From Ophiodon elongatus (lineage: Eukaryota > Chordata > Actinopteri > Perciformes > Hexagrammidae): a DNA stretch of 64,000 nt. Made by a program: the position numbers and the translations under genes. Under the pieces are notes generated by a model. That model saw only the letters and a list, made by a program, of their open reading frames with translations, was not told where the DNA came from and did not search any database. Below are positions 1 through 12,303 of this stretch, piece after piece (within the stretch, counting starts at the first letter, position 1; every line of letters starts with the position of its first letter). The DNA is taken from contig JACSYO010002159.1 in NCBI GenBank assembly GCA_016806645.1, positions 6,607,501 through 6,671,500 on the forward strand. The letters run 5' to 3'.

Positions 1-219
1 CAATTACACGGCCCGCGTGCACGCGCTCAAAAGGCAACAGGGCCCAAGTCAAATTGTGATTGGCTGATATTAAAGTCAATCAACTATCAATCAAGCTGGA
101 TAGTTAGTGCTGTGGCAACTCACTCAGCAACCAGTGCCCAGCAACAAAGACTCATCCCTGTATGTAGTTGGTCAGTGTGTTCACAAAGGTCTGAGCACGC
201 AGACTCACAGCAAGCAAAC

Positions 220-271
220 ATGCCTCCAAAGAAAAAAACTAAAAAGACCACAAAGAAGAACCCAGAAAAAA
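220..271 (+). CDS. drc12: drc12 exon 1 (start codon)
   Basis: This exon encodes residues 1-17 (MPPKKKTKKTTKKNPEK) and the first base of Ser18. The donor is A|gtaact. It ends in phase 1, which is restored by the acceptor at 364/365. Everything between that donor and acceptor is also open, so a simple reading frame view hides this intron. Confidence 0.8.
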
Positions 272-3200
272 GTAACTTTGCTTCTGAAATTGTTAAAATG
301 TTTGGCTTCTTTGATGCAAGATTGTTGCAATTTTTTAAAAACAACTTTTACTATCTTGTTGCAGGTGAAAATGACTTGGAAGCAAAGTATAGGCGCAGTG
401 TTCTGGATGTAGCCATCCTACAGGATCACATTGGTGAGCAGCAATTTTAAGTTGAGTCGCTTTATGTTATGTAACGTTAGGTTTTGTTTAGGTCAAACTA
501 CCCACATATCTATATTCATATGTACTATATATTACATCCAGAGGCAAACTGATGGTGACTTATCTTGTGTAAAAGCAACCACACTCCTAATCAACATTTT
601 AAAAGATCAAGTCCATACTCATCATTTAAAATGCCCTTCATAATTTCTCAGAGCCCAGTCCAAAACTCAAAGATATTAAATTTACAATTATAAATAAAAG
701 ATAAAATCCTCACATTTTAAAAACCAGCTAACTTTTGTTCTATTTGGATTAATATATCCATTACACAATTACTCAGTTATCAAAAATAATAGTTTTAATA
801 ATGAAGATAAATAAAGATTAATTCTCTATTGATAAACTATGTCCTGGTTAGGTTCTGTCAGGAAAGTCTGTGAAACCAATTGCTATCGACTTATGATTCA
901 TGATTTTGAGGTACTTCTACTTTACTTGAATATTTCTGTTTTTGCACCTTTTTACTCTACACTGCAGAAGTAAATATTGTACTTTTTTTATATAAAATAT
1001 TGTATGATCAGGTAAAAAAATAAATGCATTGTAATAGTTCACACTATCCTCAAATAGTTTAAAATAACACAATTACAACAGTAATTCTGTCATAATAATC
1101 CATTAATGTAGTCCAGTCAAAGCAGCCATGTTTCTGAATCAACGCTTTCACTTGAGTGTATCTTGCTGAAAATACTTTTATTTGGGTAAGGTTTTGAATC
1201 CAGGACTTTTACTCGGAAAGAAGGAAGTGAAGTGATCTGAATACTTCACGCTCCAGTGAAGCTACCCAACACTACATGTTGAAGCATAATTGGATACTTG
1301 AGCATGTTTTACTAATAAGGCAGTTCACCATACTGACAACAGAACTGTATTTGGAGTGTTATTTAGTAGTAGAAGTAGACAAAACAAATCTACAACTGTT
1401 GTGTACATTCATGCATGCATGCATGTGTTTGTTTGATTTCCACAGCCTTCCAGTGTGAGTCTGTAAAACTGGTCCATTCCGATGGAATGGACCTGAGGAG
1501 ACGCATTAGACACATGGAGCAGAGGCTGCAGCACGAGAGACAAGACCACAGGGACGTCCACTCTGGTAAGGTACAAACGGGGCACGAATCAACAATTAGC
1601 CTTTCTTTTAATAACCTGAGATAAAGCCTAGATCCCTGTGGGAGAGAGGACAAGGGGCGTGTTTGCCAAGGTTAGGGTAATTCTTGAGGAACAAAAGTCT
1701 AATTAGCTGGGTGCCTAAGCTGATTGCTGCATTAAAACAGTGAATCATCAATGCAGCAGCTTAATCTGATATCTTTGATGCAAATATCATTCTAGACCTC
1801 AGTCGCCAGTACAAAACCACACAGACAGACCTGACCAACAAGGTAAAGAGGATGGAGAAAGAGGTCAGCCAGCTGACAGAAGAACTTGGTATGAAAACAT
1901 CTCATTTTAATGTCTATATCTAAATGAATAAAGACATGGGAGTTCCGCTTAGTTCCCAAATGTGATGGCAATGGCATGCCTGTATGCGTTTGTCTGCATA
2001 GTGCTGTGTCAGGAGGAACTGAGTAAAGAGAAAAGAGAGCGTGAGCGGGTGGAGTGGGAGAAAGATGTCACCATAGCTGACCTCCAACACAAGCTGGACA
2101 ACATGGAAACAGACTATGAGAAGATCCTGCATGTGAGTTTCAACACAAGCTAATACAAACTTATTCAAAGAAGGCGCTGAAGAGGTGAACTGTAAGCTGT
2201 CCCTTTTAAAGGACAGCATTGTCCCCATTAACTCTTTTCTAAAGTGACTCATTGTAGTTTGGTATTATTTTGTGCTTGCTCCATTGCATATGCCGAGCAG
2301 ATGGCATGATCTCAAATGGTGGACCGGTCTGAGACCAGTTATACTCAAAGTGACTTAAAGTTGTCACGTTAAGACCTCTATGTGTAGAATTGTTGTATGA
2401 TTGTACCAAATTATTGGTAGTTATATTATCAGATTATTGTGATGGCAAGACTAGGCAAAGCCTGTATCAAACAGAAAGATTACACATAATGTGTTTGGCG
2501 TAATGAACGCAGGTGCAAAGCTGTAATCAGCTTTCCTGCTCCTCCGCTACTCACATGAAGAATCTTATTTTTCTTTACAACCATAGGGTTAGAGTTTTTT
2601 ACAATAAATCTATAGGTTAAATTGACATTGTACTCACCACCATTACTTTAGTGATACAGACAGCCCTCTGCTGGAAACAGCTTTATAAGAGCCTCCAGCA
2701 TTCCAGCCTTACCCCATCTGTCAAAACTATTTGGATGCCTAAGCAAAGGTGAACATGAAACGTTGCTACAATAATTTGCTCGGACTTTCTGGTGTCACAG
2801 GGCCACAGAACATCAATCTGCCGGTTAACCTGGATGCACACCACTGTATTGTTTACAGTGAGAGGTGAAGTTATTCTGCCAACACAACTGAGAAATAAGA
2901 AAAATAAGAAGTGATGATCTAAAATGAAGCACAGGAAGGTCTTTTGTGGTTGGTGTAAGGGTTATATTTCCTTGGTCCTACTGGACTGCACTGTGCACAA
3001 ATGCTGGAGTTTACAATATAAACTATAGGTATACAGTAGTATATTACTTTACACAGGGACAATAAGACGCCATTAAAACCTAATGGATGAGGAATGGGGC
3101 TGGAATTGTCATTTTTTAGGTACAGCTTAGGCGGTAAATGCAAATTTTCAGCATGCAGATCTTCAAAGATAATAAGGTCAAGCCTGGAGCCCTGTTATAG

Positions 3201-3557
3201 TGCTCTGGCAGTGATTATAGAACTATGATTTTAATATGCAATTATCATTATTTCTCTCCTCCCTCTATGCCACAGAATCTAATTATGTCTTATCTGCATC
3301 AGCTCCACTCCTACAACTCATCAGTGTTAAAGGTGGTTAGGAGGGGCAGAAATATCAGGTTAGAAAACCGGGTGATTTAAAATGAAAATTTTAGCTTGCG
3401 TCTCATTTTTACTAATGTTTTTCTGCAGGAGAATCTAGACAGTCTGACTTCCCAGCTGTCTGTGGCTCAACGGGGATGGGAGGACAAGAGCACAACTCTT
3501 CATCAAAAATATAAGGAACTGCTCTCTGAATTTGGACTGAATGCACGACACATCTAA
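220..3557 (+). CDS. drc12: DRC12/CCDC153, nexin-dynein regulatory complex subunit (complete, 6 exons)
   Basis: The joined exons 220-271, 365-433, 1446-1565, 1796-1888, 2002-2132 and 3429-3557 encode 197 residues ending in TAA. The protein starts with a lysine-rich MPPKKKTKK segment and then is charged and heptad-like throughout (for example LRRRIRHMEQRLQHER, VKRMEKEVSQLTEEL, DLQHKLDNMETDYEKILH), with no membrane segment or signal peptide. Length, the MPPK start, the CQ-E pattern in exon 5, the METDYEKILH block and the C-terminal EFGL motif match the vertebrate CCDC153/DRC12 family, which is about 210 residues in mammals. Members of this family belong to the nexin-dynein regulatory complex that links outer doublets in 9+2 motile cilia. 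The ATG at 220 has an A at -3 and gives the expected N terminus. Intron phases are 1,1,1,1,0 and all match. The family assignment comes from remembered similarity and was not searched. It converges on grik4. Confidence 0.88.
365..433 (+). CDS. drc12: drc12 exon 2
   Basis: The acceptor is a pyrimidine-rich ctatcttgttgcag and the donor is G|gtgagc. The exon encodes ENDLEAKYRRSVLDVAILQ and DHI (residues 19-40), with one shared codon at each end. It is phase 1 on both sides. Confidence 0.85.
860..1262. repeat. hAT-like non-autonomous element in drc12 intron 2
   Basis: This AT-rich stretch holds the motifs tacttctactttacttgaat, agtaaatattgtac and, near the right end, gatctgaatacttc followed by ctccagtg. 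These resemble the very common fish family whose ends read approximately CAGTGGTGGAAGAAGTATTCAGATC. It is an old, eroded copy with no coding capacity. Boundaries are approximate and the family is called from memory. Confidence 0.5.
1446..1565 (+). CDS. drc12: drc12 exon 3
   Basis: The acceptor is tttgatttccacag and the donor is G|gtaagg. The exon encodes coiled-coil residues 42-80 (FQCESVKLVHSDGMD ... QDHRDVHS), rich in Arg, Glu and Gln. It is phase 1 on both sides. Confidence 0.88.
1796..1888 (+). CDS. drc12: drc12 exon 4
   Basis: The acceptor is atcattctag and the donor is G|gtatga. The exon encodes residues 82-111 (LSRQYKTTQTDLTNK...SQLTEEL), a predicted coiled coil. It is phase 1 on both sides. 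Confidence 0.87.
2002..2132 (+). CDS. drc12: drc12 exon 5
   Basis: The acceptor is placed after tgtctgcatag, because only this choice keeps the frame from exon 4 (VLCQEELSKEKRER...). A second AG eleven bases downstream (tgtgtcag at 2012) would break the frame. The donor is CAT|gtgagt, phase 0. The exon encodes residues 113-155, including NMETDYEKILH. Confidence 0.82.
3429..3557 (+). CDS. drc12: drc12 exon 6 (C terminus and stop)
   Basis: The acceptor is tttttctgcag. The exon encodes residues 156-197 (ENLDSLTSQLSVAQRGWEDK ... LLSEFGLNARHI) and a TAA at 3555-3557. The EFGL motif near the end matches the family C terminus. Confidence 0.9.
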   Translation, partial: ENLDSLTSQLSVAQRGWEDKSTTLHQKYKELLSEFGLNARHI

Positions 3558-4077
3558 AAGACAAATGAAAGCAGCTGGTCTTCTCAGGGAGACACATTTG
3601 TTTAATGCTGGATCTACGACTCGGTTCTATTTGATCTGACTGTTGCATCTGTTTGTTTCAATTGAAAGTGATGTCTGCGACAGCATCAATTTTTGTCAGC
3701 CTCAATTTCTAACTCACAATTTAGCATACCTAGCACATGGGTGGATGTTTTTATAATATTTTACCATCTGAGTATCAAATATACTGAGTTATATGCATGT
3801 GTTCACTAGCTCACCATGTGGTGTCTGTAATGTTGCGTAATCCCCACTAGATGTAGCAAATTACATATCGTAGATGCCCAGATGTTTTTAGAGTATTTTA
3901 AATGTGTAAATACATGGTATACAATGTTGCTTTTGAGACTAGATATTTCTTAAATCACAGAATAATCCTAAAAGTCTGTGACGACTACGCTACCGGAGTG
4001 TGAAATGAATGATGCTGGGTGAGAGAACACTGCACAACAGTAAAGAATAACATGATCTTGCAACAGGTAGGTGTGTT

Positions 4078-4083
4078 AATAAA
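4078..4083 (+). promoter_or_regulatory. polyadenylation signal of drc12
   Basis: This is a canonical AATAAA 521 bases after the drc12 stop codon, followed by a T/G-rich stretch (tttctcaggctgtgctttat) about 20-45 bases downstream. It would end a 3' UTR of roughly 0.55 kb on the + strand. Confidence 0.55.
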
Positions 4084-4814
4084 GAAGGTCATTTTGATAC
4101 AATTTTCTCAGGCTGTGCTTTATGCTGAATCAGTGGACCGGAGGTCAAATATGGTCTCAGGCAAGAGAAGTAAGGTGAACCTGGCCACGTAAACCACAGA
4201 GATGTAACAATACCACCTCTGCTAAACTTACTTCTAGACTGCAGTGTTTTAATTCAAACCAACAACAACCAAACATAAATCATGAGAAAAGTAAAATATG
4301 AAAAGTAAAGTTCAACATGAGATAGACTAACAGACAACAAGAGAAAATAAAAATTACAGTTAATGATGCAATAAATATGACATAGCTGCCCAGCATCGAT
4401 AAAACCTGAGTTCTCCTGGGGGGAGCCAGATAAACAGATTTGACTTCCAAGGCTGTCATTTGTGCGTCTTCTTCATTGCCCCGAGCAGTTTTTTTTTTTT
4501 TGCCTCATCTGTGAGGTAATGAATCATTTACTCCGGATGAAGATAATTCTGTGCTCTAACGACCAATTAACTCAGGAACTCAAGAGGCCCTCATCTGAAA
4601 GCCAATATTTTCTCATATAAACCGCAAGGAGTTGTCGCCCTCAGAGGGTTCGTGTTTCTGTTTGTTTAGGGTTTAATGGGGTTCACTGCAGTTGTCCCAG
4701 TGCTCAAAATGAGTTAAGCATAGTGAACCTGTTACCAGGGAAACACAATTATTATGAGCAGTGTGCCTTAATATCCCCTTTATGGAACAGTTGCTGTATA
4801 AAAATACCCTATGG

Positions 4815-5640
4815 TAGTCAGGGGTAGTAGAAGTAATCAGTAAGTACTTAAGTAAAAGTATCAATACAGCGATGTAAAAATACTCTATAAGTAAAAGTAT
4901 TGCATTCAAATTGAACTAATTAAGTACAGCAATAGTATCAGCCGATTGTATTTTGAGGATCAAAAGTAAAAAATGGCCCCTGTGACTAATATATTATCAT
5001 ATATTACATTATTAGATTGTTAATTCGGACCATCATTGCACATGGTTGAGGTAGAGAGCTATAGTAGTATAGTAACAACTTTATATACAGTTGGACAGGT
5101 GTTTTAAACCAGTGGTTTAGGGGTCGGCATCCTTCCAAAGGGTCACAAGATAAATCTAAGGGATTATGAGATGATTACTGGGGTTGGAAAGAAGATCAAA
5201 GTTCTCTGCGCTTCACATTTTCTATTATTTTTTTCTTCCTTCTTTGCTTAAAAAAAATATTGAATCATTTTATCTCTTTTGGCCTTAAACAATTATTCAA
5301 ATGAATCTCTCTGAGATGCTTAAAGGGGAAATGTCTCTTAGGTGGAATTAACATAGACCAATTAAACGTTACAAGGGGCCCAAACTAGACACTGTTTTTT
5401 GTTGGTGGTCACAAGCCAAAATGAACAACTAAACTAAACATTTACATTTCTAAGCTTATCATATGTGTTTATGTTAAGTAAAAATCTGAAAACTAACTAG
5501 AAGCTGTAGCTGTTAAATAGGTGTAGTAGAGTAAAAAATAGAATATTTACCTCTAAAATGCAGTGGAGTAGAAGTATATAGTGAATACACTTATGTACTT
5601 TCCATTAGTACCTAGTAAGTAAATACATTAGGTTTACATG
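4815..5640. repeat. hAT-like non-autonomous element, interrupted by a second repeat
   Basis: The left end (caggggtagtagaagtaatc, then acttaagtaaaagtatcaat) and the right part (tgcagtggagtagaagtata) match the fish family seen in drc12 intron 2. A different sequence sits inside at about 5105-5440, with taggggtcggcatccttcca at its left and gtggtcacaagccaaaatg at its right, resembling a second common fish repeat. Families are from memory and limits are approximate. Confidence 0.5.
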
Positions 5641-6139
5641 CCCTTCATCTACAGGTTTACTAGCTAATCATAAACATGGGCACCATCAAAAAAGTGTCCA
5701 TAGTGATTAATTAATTTCTTCTAATTTGAATCCTGCTAATGTTTTCCTGCTGTCATCGATGTATTTGAGACAAATGGTGCTTTGTAAGAAAGTGGAGTCA
5801 TGGAAAGTGAATTGTGTCTTTGGACCCTTCATTCTTTGGAACTGTAAACCAAGGTTGACAGTCTTTTTTGTGACAAATTCATGTGGCTCTCTGTGGAATC
5901 ACATGCGGTCTGAGGTGATTGATTTTCACAATAAAAGCCGGCTGTTTTTCATTTTTCTGATGAATACCTGACAATGAGTGCTGGCTGACGCATTTCCACT
6001 GGTATTTGACCTGGCTGTCTACTGCGTCTATTCAGCTTTTGGGTAAATACAAGAAGACGGCCTCCAGCTGATGGAACAAGATGCCCACACGGTGATTTCC
6101 CATGGAGGCAAGTGCATGAGAGGGATCACATACAAATAC

Positions 6140-6240
6140 ACCTACATAGGCACACACACGCATAAGCATTCTAACCCACCTACTCACACACATGCACACA
6201 CAAACACACACGCATACACACACACAAACACACAAAACTA
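6140..6240. repeat. Imperfect (CA)n microsatellite
   Basis: Interrupted CA repeats with several cgca, aaca and taca variants, in the intergenic region. Confidence 0.8.
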
Positions 6241-9200
6241 GGTAATGAATCCTTCCCCATCTGTGGGCCATCAATCAAGGCAGCAGTGAATAGTGAGGGA
6301 ACGAAACACAAAATAAATGAAGCTCCATTTTATTTCTCTGAAAGACAAACAATGCCAAGATGTTTTGGTCAATAGGTTCAAAAACAAATGTCAGTGAACA
6401 AAAGGCTGTATAACAGCCTTGACAGCATCTCACCTTGGAGATCATTCTTGGACTGAATACCTTTTCTTTCAGCACACAACAAGCCTTTTTCAATTAATTG
6501 CCAGAAAATCAATGGGAAAGCTCTCACTTCGAAATGTGCACCAGTCTCACTGTGAAGTAGCTAGTTTCCACCGATAATCTGTTATGTCTTGGATTTTGGT
6601 ATCCTTAGATCCAGTGCTCAATAGTGGCTGTTCTGGGGCCTATGTTTACATATTATGTTGCTAACCTTGGGAAATCTGGGAGGAGAAAGAAACAGTTCGA
6701 CAAAAGGATGCAGTAAAACTGTGATGAATAGACTTAACAATTGCGATACGAAAGCAAAATTGTATCTCTATATAGACCCAGAGCTATTAACCAAAATATT
6801 CTGTGAGGCTTCAAATTTATGAATTTTATGAACAAAATGGCAAAAACATTTATTTACAAGCAACTTGCTGACGGGAAAGTCACTCTTCAAATACATGGGA
6901 GGTGAGCTGCTAGCGTGGCAAAATGCATCAGACTCAGTACACTATAATTCCTAAATCCTTGCAGAATTACAATCAACTACAAGGCAATTTGTATTGCTGA
7001 GTGCTACAACTGGTTAAGCTTGAGGAGTGAAGTAGATTTTCACACATCTCTGCAGACACTCAATGCTCATCATGAGCTCCATAAATCCAACAGCAGCCAG
7101 GCAGTGGTGGGTAGAGATTCACTGAATTTATGAACCTTGAACACCAGAGTCGGAAGGAGAAGCATGAGCACGATGAAATAAACTTGACACAGCAGTGACA
7201 TACAGGTGGCGGTGAGTGTTTATGTGCTTGTGTCACTCTTGTAAGAGGTGTGTGTGCTTTGGATATGCACGTAGGCTGGTGACGCACTGAAAAAAAACTT
7301 GTCATCGCTAATGCTGCAGTAGAAAGATTGTGAGTCAGGCACTCGGAGGGGAGAGAGAGAGAGTGGCAGCCTGAATTAAACTGTAAATCAGATGCATGGT
7401 TGTTGTCTGTGTTCACTCACTGTCCTGAGGAGAGATAAATATCCCCTAAAAATCACTAATAGATGGACTGCAGGTGAGCGGATGCTTATGGCACATGAGT
7501 GAGTTGTTATATTCATTAGCCTGTGTTAGCCTTCCCACCCACACACATTCTCAGCTGTTCAACGAATTCACAAGTGTGCAGCCGTTAATTCGGTTATGGG
7601 AGATAAATGAGAAGTAGATGCATGAGCGCCTTCTGGTTCATTCAACAATCGCCATGTTTACTCAGCTAGAAACCCATGCATCCTCATACTGCTTCCCTGC
7701 ATGCTCATTATGTCACAACAAACAAAGTGCACTGTCTGAATATTTCTCCTGTTTGAATAATAAAACTAGAAAAACAAAGTGCACTCAGATGCTATTTAGC
7801 ATGACATGTCTAAACAGCTCAGAAGGTCAATACATCAGATTAAAGAAGAGACAAAAACCAGAACCCCACAGGATAGAGGTTGTTTTGGGAAATGTATTTA
7901 TAATGGAATAAAAATGTCAACATAAGAAAATAAAGTATATAAAATATAGCAGCCAAACCTTGCCATCTCTCTCAGTGGTCTCCCGGCAAAGGTCACTCAC
8001 TGTTTCAGTGGGATTTGTTTTAATTCTTACTCCACTGCTCTCTATGCCTTCAAGGTAATTGGCAATCTCATTCCAACCACGCTTGATTTAGCACCCGTGT
8101 AAATGTTTTTGGTGTTTAAGAAGTTAGCATCGGGTGCAGCGAGAGCCTTCCTACTCTCATGAGTTTCTTAGTGACATTCAGCAAATGGATAGAAACTTCT
8201 TTTACAAAACTGGTAATGAAATGTGGGTCTTTTTTTCCTTTGCTATTTTCCTGGCAACTTGCCTTTAACAAGTTATTATACAAAGAAATATAGAAAGTTA
8301 ACACTGACTAGATGTGAAGATTGTTTTTCACCATTTTGCTCAAAATCTGTGTCTGTGTCCATATGTACGTATATGTGTCTAAATGTCGTGTGTGTCCATA
8401 CAAACATAATACACAGTAGGTATGTACCTCTCTGTTCTATTAACATAATCAACTTGTTACTCCTGTAATTAAAAAAACAACACTTCGGACTATTACTTGG
8501 GAACCCTGTTAGTCATACTGTATTTACATACCATCTGTGGGACATTAATAGTTCATTACTTGAGGATTAGGGGGATTGGCACTATTGGTGCTTCAGCAGA
8601 TGATGACATAATGCCACTGCGACTCCCACTCAGTTATTTTCTGTGCCAAATCATGCAGATTCAATGCTGCTTCAAACAACGATGTTTTCTTGTGGGAGTT
8701 CAGACAAACTGCAGACCCGAATCGAAATTCCATCTGAAGTCCCGAGACACTTTCCAGAAACTGATTCAACTGACATTGAAAAAGTGAGGAAAATAAACTT
8801 AAATTTAAATTCCACTTATTTGTGAGACCAGTCACCCAATTGCTCAGGACCATCAATTAACTGAAAACTCTCATTTCAGTGAATTGATTGTAATACAATT
8901 GTGCTGCAGCTCCCTGTCAGGTCTGTCAGCAGTTGATTCAACAGTTTCCCACGTTCACTGGCTTCTGAAAGAGCATAACAATCAAGGCCATGAATGCAAC
9001 TATATACTTTAGGCAGTTTGGGTGAACTCATATCTGTGCATATGAAATGTTAAAACAAATAACTGATTCAACAACAAGGTGAGATCACTCACTTATGTGT
9101 CTGAGAGCTATGATTATGATTATCATGATTCTGCATGAACATAAACACATTAAACATCTCAAATGTATTGTACACATTCTGATGAATTACTTTGCAAAGA

Positions 9201-10730
9201 AGTGTATTTTTATCTTATCTAAGAAAGGAAATTCTGCCCCAATATCCAAGTAATTTCTCCATTAATTATCACATTATCTACCATGAGAGAAATGGTAACT
9301 CTAGTGAGTTACTATTTCTTTTGAAGTGGATGCTGAATTGTCAGGCAGATTTTGTCCTTGTGTTGATTTATTTATGTTTTTTTCTTTTCAGAGTTTGTAC
9401 TCTTTTCTTTTATGGACGTTTTAAATTTTTTTTTCATTGTTCCTAATTTCTTCTTCCTTTCTTTTGTTGGTTTGAAGTAATTTTGTGTGGTAAGATTTAC
9501 AGAGCTGCTGGACCATTCAGGATTTCGACTGGATGTATGTTGGCTTCTTAATGTGTCACAAAGAGAGACGGGATAGGAGGTTTTGATTTGAGTGCAGGTA
9601 CTGTGATCCATTTTGATTTTGTGACATGTCACAACAATGAGGTGTGACCTATTGACAATAAGGCGAAAAACAAAAAACAAAACCTGGTGAATGATCAATA
9701 GGTCGGACACCTCAATTTACCATTAACAAATAAACTAGTGGCTTAATTCTGAGGGACTGTTACTGACAAAACCTGATGGGCAGATTTAAAATGATGGACA
9801 CATCAGACATAGGCAAAAAGCAGTGAGGACAGGTGGATGACCATTGATTACCACTGTGCAACAGTCAGGCTATCATACAGTTTCACCTTCTAACCAGTCG
9901 GTTCAGTGGGAAAATACTAGTCGTGTGTCAACAGTCTATGCAGAAAGTAACCTAGGAGTCATGTTGCTGGTGGTTTGTTCTTGTTGTTTCACTTCGGAAG
10001 GAATGGTTGTTATAATGCAAATAAAGACAACTATTCTTTCCAGCAAAACAACCAAATTGAATAAATAAATTCAGTCTTTCAATTATGTTCTTTATCAGTT
10101 TGCATTAAAGACCTGACTTTTAAAGACCTGATTAATATATTTAAAGTTTGGTGGTAAGTATTAAAATGTCAGAGAGCATTTCGGCAGATCTGAAATGAAA
10201 TAATCCTCGAAGCAGTGTGTCAAACATCACATTCAGTAAAAGTTTAACTGCCTTGACATTTTAAAAGAATTTGAATCAACTGCGGATATAAAACACGTTG
10301 CTTTACAAGGGTCTTCATGTTTTCAGTTGGTCTTGATATAAGATAATATCACATACACTGGCTTGTCCTTGTGAATCCTGGATCATTTATCGAATATACC
10401 TCTAATCTTTTACAGACTGCACAGGAGACTGTGTGTATATTTTAAGTGAGAGACCATAAAAAGGACAGGTGATAAGACAATACATTTGTCATAGTGTCAA
10501 AAATGTAAAGACAGATGGAGGAGAAAGTAATGTCAATACAGAGAGGAAGAAGGAAAATAATGGATGTCTTCGTGTGTGTAGCCGTCACGTTTTTAAGCAG
10601 GTATTAAAAACAGGAAATCGTTCGTCCAGCTACTCAGCAACCACTTTAGAAATTAATCACACATGAGCACCTTCCAACACCTCTGGACATGCATCGCTGT
10701 CTTTCAGAGATACCAACAGTTAAAACATGT

Positions 10731-10736
10731 TTTAAT
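10731..10736 (-). promoter_or_regulatory. Candidate grik4 polyadenylation signal (ATTAAA)
   Basis: On the - strand this is ATTAAA, 681 bases after the grik4 stop, with T/G-rich sequence following. A stronger AATAAA occurs further on at 9367-9372. The sequence alone cannot say which is used. Confidence 0.25.
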
Positions 10737-11416
10737 AGAATATCACTACTATAAAAGAAGTCTGTGTGTCTGTATGTCTCTGTATATTTGTTTTCTAGGT
10801 TCAGTTGAGTTTGTTGTTTTCTCAAGGCTGTGGTGCTTTCTTCAGCCACAAGATAATACTTATGGTTTTTGGCACTTTCAAAATAAAAGGATTTGAAGAT
10901 GACCTCTCATTAGTCTGTTCATCTTTGCAGCTCTTCAGAGGCAATATACGTTCATACAGTAAATTGTCAGATAAAAAAAGGAACTTATTTAAAGTTTTTT
11001 TTCTAAGAACAATAGAATAACAATATTCAGTACTGATAATCCAACAGAGGACAGAAATAATTTAAAAAGGGGGAAAAAAAACAGCACATGATAAATGACT
11101 GAAAATACTGCATAGTACAAATGCCCCGTAGCTGTTTTTGTTTGTCCTGTTTGACTTAGTACAGAGGGCCAAAAGGGACAGACCACAACGAGACAGACTC
11201 ATCAGTTTCTCCTATGACCAAGGAAAAAAATCACCCAAGGAGACTGCAAAACTGACTACAGGCATTTGCCTCGAGGGCAAAACAAAGTTCACAGCACCAT
11301 CCTGCCCTGTAAGATCAAGCTGCGAATGGCTGAATCAAAATACAATGTGATCTTTGATCCCTGGAAAGTAGAGAGGTGGATGTTGGGAAAGTCAGTCCTG
11401 TTGTAATCGCGGGGCG

Positions 11417-11806
11417 TTATTCAGGTTCACTGCTATTTGTGGTCTTGTCCCACTCTATGCTCTCCTCACTGTGTGTGGGAGAAGGGAGGGCCCCAGTGGC
11501 CCCTGCTGGACGCATCCTCAAACCCTGGAAGCGCCGGCACTCGGGGCAAATGCGGATGTGGCTGCACCCCCTCGCAACCAGGGCAGCCTCCTGCGCCAGT
11601 CTGTGGGAAAGGGGTTCAGGCAGTCCGGTGCCTCCGCACAGCTTGCCGTTGCTGAGGCTGACGGCAGCAGCTCGCGCACGACGCTCCTCCAGGGGTAAGG
11701 GTCGGGGCCGCAGCATCGAAGACGTCCGCCTGCGCCTCACCTGCAGGCTGTCGCGACACAGGACGATCCCATGGAGCTCCCGCAGCATCTCCTCACACAC
11801 TGACTG
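11417..11806 (-). CDS. grik4: grik4 last coding exon, cytoplasmic tail and stop
   Basis: This exon encodes (Q)SVCEEMLRELHGIVLCRDSL, a VRRRRTSS basic cluster, LSNGKLCGGTG, LAQEAALVARGC, HIRICPECRRFQGLR and the C terminus IEWDKTTNSSEPE, ending in TAA at 11417-11419. The acceptor is a tandem cttgcag|cag, so the exon starts at 11806 or 11803. The RRRR cluster resembles the arginine-rich retention signal described for GluK5; that role here is inferred. A 252-codon open frame on the opposite strand is a shadow of this GC-rich exon. Confidence 0.96.
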   Translation of the reverse strand, partial: QSVCEEMLRELHGIVLCRDSLQVRRRRTSSMLRPRPLPLEERRARAAAVSLSNGKLCGGTGLPEPLSHRLAQEAALVARGCSHIRICPECRRFQGLRMRPAGATGALPSPTHSEESIEWDKTTNSSEPE

Positions 11807-12237
11807 CTGCAAGCACACAAACAGGGAGAAAAAGATAGGGGAGAGGGGGATCACAGACACACAACACATACATTTCATATATATATTATCACACTCAGTG
11901 TACAGTGACAGAGAGATGGCTGGTGTAGCTTTAACAACCATCACTAGAAATAACAACGCATACTGTATAGTACATAAGGAACAGTTTTCAGACATACAGA
12001 CATGTTACCCACACATTTTATCTCCTGGTCTGATGATCGAGTGCTCCACCACTGGGTATCTACACTATGTAAACTCAAATAAGGACAATGACAGGCATGA
12101 TTCTGCAGCTCAAGTGCAAGAAACAAGAGGCTAATTACCAATCCACACATGCTGCACATGAGCACAGTAACAAAACAGATACAGACAGGCATCTATACAG
12201 ACACACACAGGTATAAACCTCCACTCACGCACACACG

Positions 12238-12303
<66 letters not shown>

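Larger units (their letters stand above)
4084..11416. other. Intergenic region between the 3' ends of drc12 and grik4
   Basis: No exon-like coding block with family similarity was found. The region holds a nested transposon pair at 4815-5640, an imperfect CA tract at 6140-6240 and AT-rich single-copy-looking DNA. Its right-hand part probably includes the grik4 3' UTR. Open frames here are short and have no recognisable similarity. Confidence 0.6.

Noticed and set aside
107..412. Alternative frame upstream and across drc12 exon 1
   Set aside because: It overlaps the drc12 start in another frame and shows no coiled-coil pattern or family match.
11376..12134. 252-codon open frame on the + strand, the longest in the window
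   Set aside because: It is antisense to the GC-rich last exon of grik4, and its reading is of low complexity with no family resemblance. The - strand frame is clearly the real gene.
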